A model generated the notes under the pieces. That model was not told the origin of the DNA and did not search any database. It worked only from the letters and a program-made list of their open reading frames with translations. From the NCBI GenBank assembly GCA_944390945.1, contig CALXRV010000022.1:1-34384 (forward strand): a stretch of DNA of 34,384 nucleotides, in the 5' to 3' direction. Below are positions 1 to 8,500 of this stretch, in pieces. A program made the position numbers and the translations under genes. This DNA is from an uncultured Clostridia bacterium. GTDB lineage: Bacteria > Bacillota > Dehalobacteriia > UBA4068. Within the stretch, counting starts at the first letter, position 1. Every line of letters starts with the position of its first letter.

Positions 1-594
1 CAGATCGTTTTTGAACTCCTGCCGGACATTCAATGCATAGAGTTTATCCTCCCGCAACAGAAACAGATCGCTGTCGCCGATACACCAAAAGGAGAGCGAC
101 TGTCCCCTGATCAGTGCAGCCACCAACGTGGTACCGCCATGTCCGCGAAACTGCTGAAAGACCCGGCTGCTTCGCTGCCGCAGCCATTCCGCAACAGCGC
201 CATCGTCTTCCCAGGGAAACATGCCGACCATCTCCGCAGCCGTCTCCGCGGCGATCATGCCTCCCTCGGCCATGCCGCCCATCCCGTCGCAGAGTACCGC
301 CAACAGGCCGTCCTCTTCCAGGCGCCCCATGCGGGAAATGCCAAAGGCATCTTGCTGCTCTTCCCGCATGCCAAGCCCTTGCAGGTTGGCAAGCTCCAGG
401 ACTGGCAGAGGGGCGGGCTTTTCGGTGATCGGTTCGTTCACATCAGGCTCTTCTTTTTTCTTCTTTTTTCTCAACAGGACAACCATCAGGATGATCACCA
501 ACACTAGCCCTGCGCCAGCCGCTATGGCCATCCAAATCCGGATGAAACTGTCCTGAACCAGCGGTTGATTTAGCCACGAAAATATACCTTCCAT
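1..594 (-). CDS. Membrane-anchored PP2C-family protein phosphatase (partial, C-terminus outside window)
   Basis: The first 198 residues of a PPM/PP2C-type Ser/Thr phosphatase, which dephosphorylates kinase substrates using two metal ions. Residues 18-41 form one membrane segment, followed by a run of lysines (43-47) and an acidic linker. The catalytic domain begins near residue 65. It shows the metal-binding motif around QQDAFG (D82), the DGMGG motif (D103) and an IGDSDLFLL strand near residue 172. The N-terminal anchor would place the catalytic domain on the cytoplasmic side. The ATG at 594 is three bases after the stop of the FHA gene, so the two are translationally linked. The reading frame is open to the window edge. 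Function is confident at family level; the substrate is unknown. The adjacent FHA protein suggests a phosphothreonine-signalling locus, with a partner kinase possibly beyond the left edge. Confidence 0.85.
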   Translation of the reverse strand, partial: MEGIFSWLNQPLVQDSFIRIWMAIAAGAGLVLVIILMVVLLRKKKKKEEPDVNEPITEKPAPLPVLELANLQGLGMREEQQDAFGISRMGRLEEDGLLAVLCDGMGGMAEGGMIAAETAAEMVGMFPWEDDGAVAEWLRQRSSRVFQQFRGHGGTTLVAALIRGQSLSFWCIGDSDLFLLREDKLYALNVRQEFKNDL

Positions 595-597
595 CCA

Positions 598-1137
598 TCA
601 TTCCTCATTCCATTGAAATTTTTCACCACACAATGGCAGGAACAGAAGCTGGCTTTTCCCCACCTCGATCACGTCATAAGCGCTCAGCGGGCGGACCATC
701 TCCACCTGTTCGTCGTTGCAATAGGTGATTCCCCGGCCCTGCCCGGGAGAAAGGGAAAACGTATTGTGCTTTGCGTCATAGGTAACCAGTGCATGGCTTT
801 CCCGGGATACGGTGTCGTCATCCGCCAGCGCCACATCCATCGCCGCTGCCCGGCCGATAAAGTTACGTCCCGCCACCAGCTTATAATCCGCGCCACGGTG
901 CGGTCCAGAGATGCATACCAGAAATCCCACGGCTGGGTCAATCCCAATCTTCTTTTTGATGATCCCCACCGTCTTGCCGCGGTCCGCCTCAGGCGCCGCG
1001 CCTCCGGGGACAGCAGCTACCGTTTTGCCAACAAAGCTTGCCGCTACCGTCTTGCCAACCCCTGCGCCATCCTGGCAATAAGGGCAGCTATCAAACCGGT
1101 TCTCATCGTAAAAATGGCCATTGTCACACTGTTTCAT
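598..1137 (-). CDS. Zinc-ribbon / FHA-domain protein
   Basis: A 179-residue protein with an N-terminal CxxxH plus CPYC zinc-ribbon-like knuckle (C4, H8, C18, C21). A low-complexity linker follows, holding three GKTV repeats with threonines 30, 39 and 56. The FHA domain spans about 70-170, with the conserved GR of RNFIGR (91-96) and SRESH (111-115). FHA domains bind phosphothreonine peptides. The start is set by AGGAGG at 1145-1150, seven bases before the ATG; the upstream in-frame extension lacks coding character. It lies directly before the PP2C gene with a three-base gap. By analogy with GarA-type proteins, the repeated threonines could be phosphorylated by a Ser/Thr kinase and bound by the FHA domain. 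That is inference. Confidence 0.85.
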   Translation of the reverse strand: MKQCDNGHFYDENRFDSCPYCQDGAGVGKTVAASFVGKTVAAVPGGAAPEADRGKTVGIIKKKIGIDPAVGFLVCISGPHRGADYKLVAGRNFIGRAAAMDVALADDDTVSRESHALVTYDAKHNTFSLSPGQGRGITYCNDEQVEMVRPLSAYDVIEVGKSQLLFLPLCGEKFQWNEE

Positions 1138-1479
1138 TTTGTACCCTCCTAACCTATAATTCATGTTCAAGCCACGGGAAGATGGTATAATTTTTCGATA
1201 CAGCCCATGCCGAGGTTTCGTTCCCGCTCTATCGTTGGCACAGCAACAAAAAGCTTTGAACCGATGCCTCGACGGATAAGATGGATAATAAAGAGAAACG
1301 CTGGCTTTCGGCCTGTCGCAGCAAACACCGCAGAATGCTCCGCCGCCAGGCATAGAAGCGGAGGCAGCCCCTTACGGTCATCATCATGCGGTTCAACATT
1401 TTCAATATCCGCATGTCCCCATATTTATTGTTGGACATGGAGATATGATTATGATACAGATAAATCCCTCTCTTTGGCA

Positions 1480-1582
1480 GGTCACATATGTGCCAATCTT
1501 TCCCCACGGGCGAAAAAGGGGGGTCACAAGTGTGCCAATCTTCCCCAACCGGCGAAAAGGAGGGTCAGATGCCTGCCATTGC
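1480..1582. repeat. Two 41-42 bp direct repeats plus a partial third copy
   Basis: Copies begin at 1480, 1522 and 1563, each opening with GGTCA. The first two share GTGCCAATCTT and a CGGGCGAAAA or CGGCGAAAA core; the third is only partly alike. Multiple short repeats of this kind occur at the ends of IS21-family elements, so this may be the remnant of one end. No transposase gene is present. The rest of the 1138-1645 gap holds no gene I can support. Confidence 0.55.
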
Positions 1583-1592
1583 AAAAACAAAT

Positions 1593-1625
1593 AAAAAACG
1601 CCGTCTTTCGCTTGGAAAGACGGCG
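1593..1625 (-). terminator. Rho-independent terminator of the LuxR-type membrane regulator
   Basis: On the minus strand, a perfect 11-bp stem (1615-1625 with 1599-1609) and a 5-base loop are followed by a run of six T residues and further T-rich sequence. It lies 20 bases past the stop codon at 1646. Confidence 0.9.
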
Positions 1626-1645
1626 CGGTAACTATGATTTTCTGT

Positions 1646-3055
1646 TTAATTCTGTTCCGATGCAAAATTCATATAGCTCTGAAACAGTCCGATACGGGTT
1701 TTGGTATCGGTTTTTTCATAGATGGATGCGATATACCTTTGCAGCACCCGGCGTGAAATATACAGGCTTTCGGCGATCTCCTGCACGCCGTCCTCAGATG
1801 TCAGCAATCTTTCCAGCACCTCGGTTTCCCGGGGGGTGAGGGAACAGCGTTCGGCATACGATTTTAGGCGTTCCTGAGGAGACATTACTTTTTTCGTTTC
1901 CCATGTTTCCCGCTGTCTTGCCACAACCGCAGGATTACTGATAGCGGGCAACAGCACCAGCAGAATCGCGATGGAGAGGATGCAGCTGCCTACCGCCAGC
2001 GCCGTACCGCCCAGGACATCGTATATCCGCATCGTCGGGATAACCGCCACCGCGACGGTTAGACTCCGGACAACACGCCCCATTCCCGCCCAAAGTTCGG
2101 GGTGGTTGCTTTTTGGCGCGAAATCCAAAAACATCACCGTCAGAAAAATGACATAGAAGCCGCTGTACAGATACATCAGCGCCGTACCCGCAAAATAGCC
2201 CCATTCCTCCGACAAAAATATGGCGCAGAGGGAAGAAAGCAGTATGGCGCACACAGTGGCAACAGGCAGATACTGCCTTTTCTTGATATCCGCGATATAG
2301 CCTGCCATGATCAGGCCCAGGGCATAAAACAACCGAACGCCGCTGTAGATATCATAGGTTTGCACTGCGTTGAAGGAGGTCACGACACTGTCAATCATCC
2401 CCGCAACAAGGCTCATCAGGACAACGGCAGCAATCAGATTTACGGCGCAGCGGCGAGCTTTGCTGTTATCCAAGGAATACGGCAACGGATTTTCCAGAAT
2501 CCAGTCCCGTGGTGCGCGAATGATATAATAGAGCACAAACGCCACGCTGAAAAAGATACTGATGATGAAGACTACCGCATGGAAAGCAAAATTTTGCACA
2601 AAAAACTGCAAAAGCGTGGCTATTCCCATTCCGATGCCAATGATGCGCCCCAAGTATCGGCTATGCGCGAAGAACATGGCGCTGTTATAATATACGCAAC
2701 CTCCAATATGGCCAAACAACAGCAGTGCCGCTGCGGCACAAATCAGGAAAACAACCGGCTCGCGCGTCATCAACAGCAATAGGGAGGCAGTAAGGCAAAG
2801 CAGCCCGATGAGGCAGAGGGCTATCTTTCGCACACTTTCCTTTATGCAAAGCCGGCGCAAAGCAGAAAAGGACAAAAAGCCCAACCCCGTACAAAGCAAT
2901 CCAGCGGCGTAGATCAAATATACGCTATCCGCCCCCAACAGCACGGCGCAGCGTTCGTTGATGAACGCCTCGGTCAGCATAAACGCAAAAAAGCACAGGG
3001 AGAAACAGGCGCCATAAAGAAGATCTACAGCTCCAATGCTGCCTTTTTGGTTCAT
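1646..3055 (-). CDS. Twelve-TM membrane protein with C-terminal LuxR-type HTH
   Basis: A 469-residue protein. Residues 1 to about 385 form roughly twelve hydrophobic helices resembling a degenerate major-facilitator fold. The last 65 residues are a LuxR/GerE DNA-binding domain, starting at LTPRETEVLERLL with a recognition helix around YISRRVLQRYIASIYEKT. This one-piece layout is known from membrane-bound LuxR-type regulators common in Coriobacteria and found in some Clostridia. The membrane part is thought to sense a ligand and the HTH to act on nearby promoters; the ligand is unknown. The start is supported by AGGAGG at 3063-3068 with seven-base spacing. A weak promoter with TTGTCA may lie at about 3110. 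It is monocistronic and ends at a strong terminator. The neighbours do not reveal its target. Confidence 0.85.
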   Translation of the reverse strand: MNQKGSIGAVDLLYGACFSLCFFAFMLTEAFINERCAVLLGADSVYLIYAAGLLCTGLGFLSFSALRRLCIKESVRKIALCLIGLLCLTASLLLLMTREPVVFLICAAAALLLFGHIGGCVYYNSAMFFAHSRYLGRIIGIGMGIATLLQFFVQNFAFHAVVFIISIFFSVAFVLYYIIRAPRDWILENPLPYSLDNSKARRCAVNLIAAVVLMSLVAGMIDSVVTSFNAVQTYDIYSGVRLFYALGLIMAGYIADIKKRQYLPVATVCAILLSSLCAIFLSEEWGYFAGTALMYLYSGFYVIFLTVMFLDFAPKSNHPELWAGMGRVVRSLTVAVAVIPTMRIYDVLGGTALAVGSCILSIAILLVLLPAISNPAVVARQRETWETKKVMSPQERLKSYAERCSLTPRETEVLERLLTSEDGVQEIAESLYISRRVLQRYIASIYEKTDTKTRIGLFQSYMNFASEQN

Positions 3056-3470
3056 CCGCCCACCTCCTTGCCAACTCTACCACATTACCATATTCCGATC
3101 CGTCGCCTGACAAATCTGTTCCCGACCCGCCAGCGCCAGCGATTTACCCTCTACATCCTGCCTGTCATGGGCCGCCTTCCCCACAAAGCCTGCTGCGGCA
3201 GTTTCTTTGTTTTCCTGTCAATTTGCCCTTCCCACAGCCTGCTGTCGTGCGCCGCCGCTTGCTCCATCTTGCTATGTATATGGCCGCAGGATACAAAAGA
3301 TTCATTTTGTAGCATTGGCTGCTGTACTTCCGCCAGCTCAAACGGCCTGATCTTGGTTTCCAGGCTTTTGAGGATGAGATAGCGCTGTTGTCATATCGCT
3401 GTTCTGTCTTATGTGCCAAACGTTTGGCTATCCTCACTAACCGGCTATCTCTCGGAAATCTCTATGGGGA

Positions 3471-3499
3471 ATTATATCAGAATACATCATTCGATACAA
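3471..3499 (-). promoter_or_regulatory. Orphan promoter with perfect extended -10
   Basis: On the minus strand, TTGTAT (3494-3499) is followed by 17 bases and TATAAT (3471-3476), preceded by TGA to make an extended -10. Transcription would run left into about 3465-3060. That stretch has no convincing protein gene, only a GTG-start 90-codon frame of poor quality (3165-3437) and a 12-bp palindrome CCAAACGTTTGG at 3416-3427. What it drives is unknown. Confidence 0.55.
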
Positions 3500-3691
3500 G
3501 AACTAACCACCCCGGGACAGGGGTTCTGGCCAATGCCGGCAAATGATATGCGGGCGCAAACCGAAGCAATTCGCTGAGAAAACCCTATCCCCGCATATAT
3601 CTTGCCCCATGCCCGATCGCACAGAACCAAAATATGGTTCCAAGGCAGGGATTAGCATGCCCAGATGAAATGGCTGCGCTTTTCCCGGAAG

Positions 3692-3840
3692 AAAAAGCCC
3701 CCCGGCAGATGGGACAAAATTTGCCGGACCTGACGACGCACACCCGCGCTGGGTGAGAGCTGTCGGCCCGGTTGGTCTACCCGGCATGATTTAGCTGCTT
3801 CGTGCGGCAAATCCCTCTGGCAAATTTTCCCCAAGCCCCC
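3692..3840 (-). ncRNA. Structured RNA resembling the raiA (SarA) motif
   Basis: No protein gene fits here, but the minus strand folds well. AAAATTTGCC (3828-3819) pairs perfectly with GGCAAATTTT (3725-3716), closing a domain of about 90 bases. Inside are GATTT (3813-3809) with AAATC (3792-3788), and the hairpin CACCC-AGCGC-GGGTG (3755-3741). GACC (3777-3774) could pair with GGTC (3730-3727) at long range. GTCCC (3715-3711) with GGGGC (3701-3697) and five Ts (3696-3692) make a plausible terminator. The segment GCTAAATCATGCCGGGTAG (3797-3779) and the following ACCAACCGGGCCGAC match my memory of the conserved core of raiA, an abundant Firmicute RNA linked to sporulation and aggregation. The 5' end may lie further right, to about 3890. 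The family name is from memory, not a covariance search. Confidence 0.6.
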
Positions 3841-4072
3841 TGGGACAACCATTAACGTTTTTCTCGTCAAACATTTTTCATCGGCGGTGGGATATTCAGG
3901 TTCCCGCTTGACTGCCTGGCAGGAACGAGATGTTCCGACTGGCCGAGAGGGCGCGGCAACAATACTGCCCGACTTTGGCCATCTGCAGAATCAGCCCTGC
4001 TAAAGGGTATCACAACCCATTCTTGTTGATCAGCGCGCCGCTTACTCTGCGGCATAGCCGCCGCGTGACGAT

Positions 4073-4867
4073 TCATTGCGCGAAAAAGTCCAGAACACGT
4101 TGCGGGAAATCCCGTGCTTCCGCATAAAGGCCATGCCCCAGATGCGGGTAGATATACAGCTTGCTGCCGGGAATACGACCGGCAACCTCATCTGCCGCGG
4201 CACAGCCGACGATGCGATCTTGCCCGCCGCCGATAACGAGTACCGGGCAGCTGATCCGCTCCAGCATATCATAGGCGTCATGCTGCAAACAGGCTTCTGC
4301 CATCGTCAAATAACGCTCCGGCGATTTTGGCCGCAGGAAACTGCCGGCAAGAGCATAAAGCCACCTGCGACGCCGCAGATATGCTGCACCATAGGATTTG
4401 TCCGCCGTTTCAATCACGATGCGGCGGTAATCCCCTGCCCTGGCCAGCTCCATCCATCTGCGGACGACGGCTTGTATCGTTTCGTTCTGCCGGGCCAAAG
4501 TAACGGCAAGCACCAGCTTGCTTACCTTCTGCGCATGCCGTAAAGCCAAATGCTGTGCGATCATGCCGCCCTGCGATATACCGACGATATTCGCTTCGCC
4601 AATAGCCAGCGCATCCATCGCTGCCGCGATATCATCCGCCATTTCCCAAGTCGTATACCCATGCGGCAGATCGCGTCGGCGGCTGATGCCATAAAGGGTA
4701 TAGCCCTCTGCATAATGACCGTAAACCAGGGCGAAAGGCAATGCCGTACCCTTCAGCGTCAGCAAACCGTCGCCCAGACCGGGAATTACGATCAGCGCCT
4801 TTTCCCCATTACCGAACCGAACATAATCCATGCCCAAAATCGAGGCATTCTGTGCATGATACAGCAT
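4073..4867 (-). CDS. Alpha/beta-hydrolase fold protein
   Basis: A 264-residue hydrolase of the alpha/beta fold. The nucleophile elbow GISQGG places the catalytic serine at residue 98. The acid is probably D217 in GGGQDRIVG and the histidine H245 in HLGHGLY. The oxyanion loop is near VIPGLGDG (28-34). Esterase, lipase-like or carbon-carbon hydrolase activity is possible; the substrate cannot be read from the sequence. The start at 4867 is chosen for AGGAGG at 4874-4879, six bases upstream. A longer in-frame extension to 5017 would overlap the NTPase gene and lacks coding character. It follows the NTPase gene by 124 bases, so it may be read through from the marR-RND operon or be separate. I see nothing in that gap. 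Confidence 0.85.
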   Translation of the reverse strand: MLYHAQNASILGMDYVRFGNGEKALIVIPGLGDGLLTLKGTALPFALVYGHYAEGYTLYGISRRRDLPHGYTTWEMADDIAAAMDALAIGEANIVGISQGGMIAQHLALRHAQKVSKLVLAVTLARQNETIQAVVRRWMELARAGDYRRIVIETADKSYGAAYLRRRRWLYALAGSFLRPKSPERYLTMAEACLQHDAYDMLERISCPVLVIGGGQDRIVGCAAADEVAGRIPGSKLYIYPHLGHGLYAEARDFPQRVLDFFAQ

Positions 4868-4991
4868 AGGGCCCCTCCTTTTCCCCTGGCGCTGACCATA
4901 GGCAAGCCATACGTGGTTTTTGCTGCAGCCGCATGGCCGTAGCTCAACACGCATGCCACGTTGCCGAGATGCCACTGCCTGTACGACAGCA

Positions 4992-5531
4992 TCAACCCAG
5001 ATTCGTCCCGCCCGCATGCAGCAACCGGCAGATCAATACTGGCAAATCATCGCGGTTTTCCTGGTCCACGCTGATCACCAATACACGCGGATGCGCGCGC
5101 ACGGCATCCAGCAACGGCGCATGAATCGGCTTTACCACGCCCACTACAGGCAGGTCACCATCCAGCGCAGCCAGCACAGCAGCGCAAAACTGCGGCGCCA
5201 TACGCTCCATCGTTCCCAGCTCATCCATCAGCAACAGCTTTGTATCCGGCGGCGGTGTGGCGAGCAGACGACAGCCTCCGACTTCAAAACCACTGGCAAA
5301 ACCGGTGCCTTTTCCTCCGCCCCAACGGATGCCGACCAGATTATCGCGGCAGCGCAGGTTGCCTGCATCATCAGGCGCAACGATATAAAGTTCCCCCAGC
5401 GCATCCAGCTCCGGCGAAGGAACGGTTATCGTGCGGAATCCGCCCAACCGCGGATCGCCCAACATCTGCAGGCTGCGCCGAATCGCTGTCGATTTGCCAC
5501 AGCCCACTTCGCCAGTCAGAAAAATATGCAT
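4992..5531 (-). CDS. THEP1-family nucleoside-triphosphatase
   Basis: A 179-residue P-loop protein, the usual length for the NTPase_1/THEP1 family. The Walker A motif is GEVGCGKST at residues 7-15. A Walker B motif lies in KLLLMDELG near residues 98-106, followed by the family-typical TMERMAPQF segment. THEP1 proteins hydrolyse NTPs in vitro and may have nucleotide-kinase activity; their cellular role is unclear. The ATG is three bases after the RND stop codon, and the ribosome binding site (GGAGGAGAGGTG) lies in the end of the RND gene. Co-expression with the exporter is therefore likely. A link between this NTPase and RND export is not something I know from the literature. Confidence 0.85.
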   Translation of the reverse strand: MHIFLTGEVGCGKSTAIRRSLQMLGDPRLGGFRTITVPSPELDALGELYIVAPDDAGNLRCRDNLVGIRWGGGKGTGFASGFEVGGCRLLATPPPDTKLLLMDELGTMERMAPQFCAAVLAALDGDLPVVGVVKPIHAPLLDAVRAHPRVLVISVDQENRDDLPVLICRLLHAGGTNLG

Positions 5532-5534
5532 CGT

Positions 5535-8500
5535 TCACCTCTCCTCCGTTTCCACAGCCTGCCGCCGTCCGGGCATGCGGCGCTGCAACAGATCATATAA
5601 TACAGGCACGAAAAGCAGGGTCAACAGGGTTGCGTAAACGAGTCCGCCGATCGCGACCAATGCCAGCGGCTGCAGCAGCTCAGCGCCCATCTGGTCAGAA
5701 AACGCCATCGCAAGCATGGCGAACACCGTTGTCATCGCCGTCATCAGGATTGGCCGCAGACGAGTCAGACCGGCCTGCACCAGCGCCTCTCGCCGTTCCA
5801 AACCTTCCCGCCGCAACTGATTGACACAATCCACAAAGACGATGCCGTTATTGACAACGACGCCTGCCAGGATGAGAAAGCCAAGCATAGCGACGACGCT
5901 AAGCTCGCTTCCAGTCAGGATCAGGGCGAGCAAACCGCCGGTAAAAGCGAGCGGAATGGTCAGGATGACAATGAACGGTAATACCAGGCTCTGGAACTGC
6001 GCAACCATGATCAGATAAATAAAGAGGCAGGCCAGCGCAATCATCAGATAGAGATCAGCCATCGTATCATTGATCGTTTCGCTCTCGCCGGCGATCGTCA
6101 TACTGCAGCCCGCAGGCAGATCGATCTCCGCCAGACGCAGCTCCAGCGCTTGCCCGACCAGGCCGACATTATATGCGTCCGCGACAGCCGCCCGTACGCT
6201 GTGGCTGCGCGCCTGGTCGATATGATTGATGGCAGAGAACCCCTGCCCTTCTTCTATCCGGGCGATTTCTGTCAGCGCAATCTCCTCTTCCACCATTTCC
6301 CCTGTATCATCCCTTGTCTCCACAGTAAAGGTATAGTCTTCCAGCTTTTCCCGCGTCATGCCGGCAGCGGGATCCTCCAGGATTACCACTTCATATTCCA
6401 TGCCGTTCTCGCTCAGCGTCATCGCCGGCGTTTCCTGTGTCAGCGCAGCCGCCAGTTCCTGATAAACCTGCGCTACAGTCAACGAATACTGCAGCGCTGC
6501 GTTTTTATCAACAATCACCCGCAGCTCATCTGCCATATCGGATAATCCGTCATCAATATCGGTCAGCCCTTCCACCTCTGCCATCGCAGCCGCAACTTCG
6601 CGGGCCAATGCGATCAATACATCGCTGTCATCGCCGCGCAAAACAACTTCGATCCCGCTCGCGACAAGAGCAGACAGGTCAAAAGAAGAGTTTTCCACCC
6701 GAACCGCAATCGGCAATCCTTCTGCCGCCTGTTCGATCTGCGGTGTTGCGGCACGGCCGGTCAATCCGCTTTCCGGATCGCAAAGCACATATAGCGAAAG
6801 GCTGTATTCCTCTTCGCCGCTACCGCTATCCATACCGCTCAGACCCATCATATCTCCTTCAAATGCGCCGACTGTCGCTATGCCTTCGATCTGCAAAATC
6901 CGTTCCGTCAGCAGATCTGCCTGCCGCTGCAGCTCAGCCTCCCCAGCCTCATCCTCTGCCGTCAAAACCACAGCCGCATCCGGCGCAGCTGCCTCCTCCG
7001 ACTCTGCCGCAGCTGTTACCGTGACCAACAGCTGACCATAGTCGACCTCCGGCATGAAGCTCATCCCACGGCTGAAAGCGTTTGCCGCGGCAAAGATCGC
7101 CACCGCCACCACCGGCACAAGAATCGCCCATTTATGCCGGATCACAAATGCGATCATGCGGCCATAAATACTCAGCAAACCCTGATAGAAACGGCTGGGC
7201 TGCGGCAGGGGCCGAATCAAAACATTGGCAGCCAGCGTAGGAACGAGCGAAAGCGCCACCAACAACGAGGCAATCAGGGAATAGGCGACAGTAAGCCCCA
7301 TATCCGAAAACAGCTGCCGCGAAAGTCCCTGCGTAAATACAATAGGCAAAAAGACGCATACCGTGGTCAAGGTGGAGGAGGTAATCGCGGCTGCCATTTG
7401 TCCCGCGCCCTTGATCGCCGCGGCAGCCGGCGGCACGCCCAGACTGCGCAGGCGATAGATATTCTCGATCACCACGATGCTGTTGTCTACCAGCATACCG
7501 ACACCCATCGCCAGGCCGGCCAGGGAGATGACATTGATCGAAACCCCGGAAAAGTACATCAAGCCAAGGGCAAACAACAGGCTGATCGGAATAGAAAGCG
7601 CGATCACCAGAGTCGGCCGGAAGCTGCGCAGGAAAAGGATGAGCACTGCAATGGCCAACACACCGCCAAGCAGCAGGTTATCCATCACCGCGCCCACAGC
7701 CATGCGAATATAATACCCCTGGTCGGAAAGCGCGGTGAAATGCAGCGCCGTATCTTCAGCCTGCAGCTGCTCCATCAGCGCATTGATCGCATCCGAGACC
7801 TCCGCCGTGCTGTACATACTCTGCCTGCTCAGCGAGAGGATGATACCGGGGTTGCCATTGATTTTTGCATAATATTCGCCGCTGTTATCCGTCAGCGTCA
7901 CGCTGGCCACATCGCGAAGATACACCGCGCCGATCCCCTCAATACCCGAATCGATCAGCAGCAGCTCCTGCAATTCTTCCAGACTGGCAAATTTTTCTCC
8001 TACCTTAACCAGCATGCTGGCGCCGTCTTCATCCAGATATCCGGCCGGCATGGAAAAATTGGATGCAGAAAGGATGCCGGAAAGCATGCTCGAAGTGAGC
8101 ACGCCATCCAGCCCTGCCTCGCGGAAGGCTTCTTCTCGTGCTTTTTCAAATTCATCATAAGCCGTATCGAGCTGCGCCTCGACCATCGCCAACTGCACAG
8201 CTGCACTGGAAAGCTCGGTAGAAAGCTTCATCTGCCCTTTTTCCAGCTCCGCTGCGCCTTCGTTCAGCTCCTCCTCTGCCGCGAGCAAATCCTGCTCCTG
8301 CTGTGGCAATTCCTGCTGCGCGCGCTCGATCTCTGCCAGCCCTTCATCCACCTGGTCCAACGCATCGTAAACATCCGCTTCATCCATGCCGCCGGCCTGC
8401 ATCATCGCCATTTCCAGCATATCCTGCTGCGAAAGCAGCTCATCATAGACGGCTTCCAGCTCTGCTTTTCCTTCTTGCAGGGTGGAGATCGCCGCCGAGG

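Noticed and set aside
1138..1353. N-terminal extension of the FHA gene
   Set aside because: The AGGAGG site and zinc-knuckle N-terminus support the start at 1137; the extension is Cys/Arg-rich without coding character.
1223..1438. Short minus-strand frame beginning MSNNKYGDM
   Set aside because: It has no ribosome binding site and no recognised family, and lies next to possible insertion-sequence debris; support is too weak.
3503..3870. Two minus-strand frames of 72-94 codons
   Set aside because: They lie over or next to the RNA structure, lack ribosome binding sites and read as low-quality protein.
4868..5017. Extended start of the alpha/beta hydrolase
   Set aside because: It would overlap the NTPase gene; an ideal ribosome binding site supports the start at 4867.
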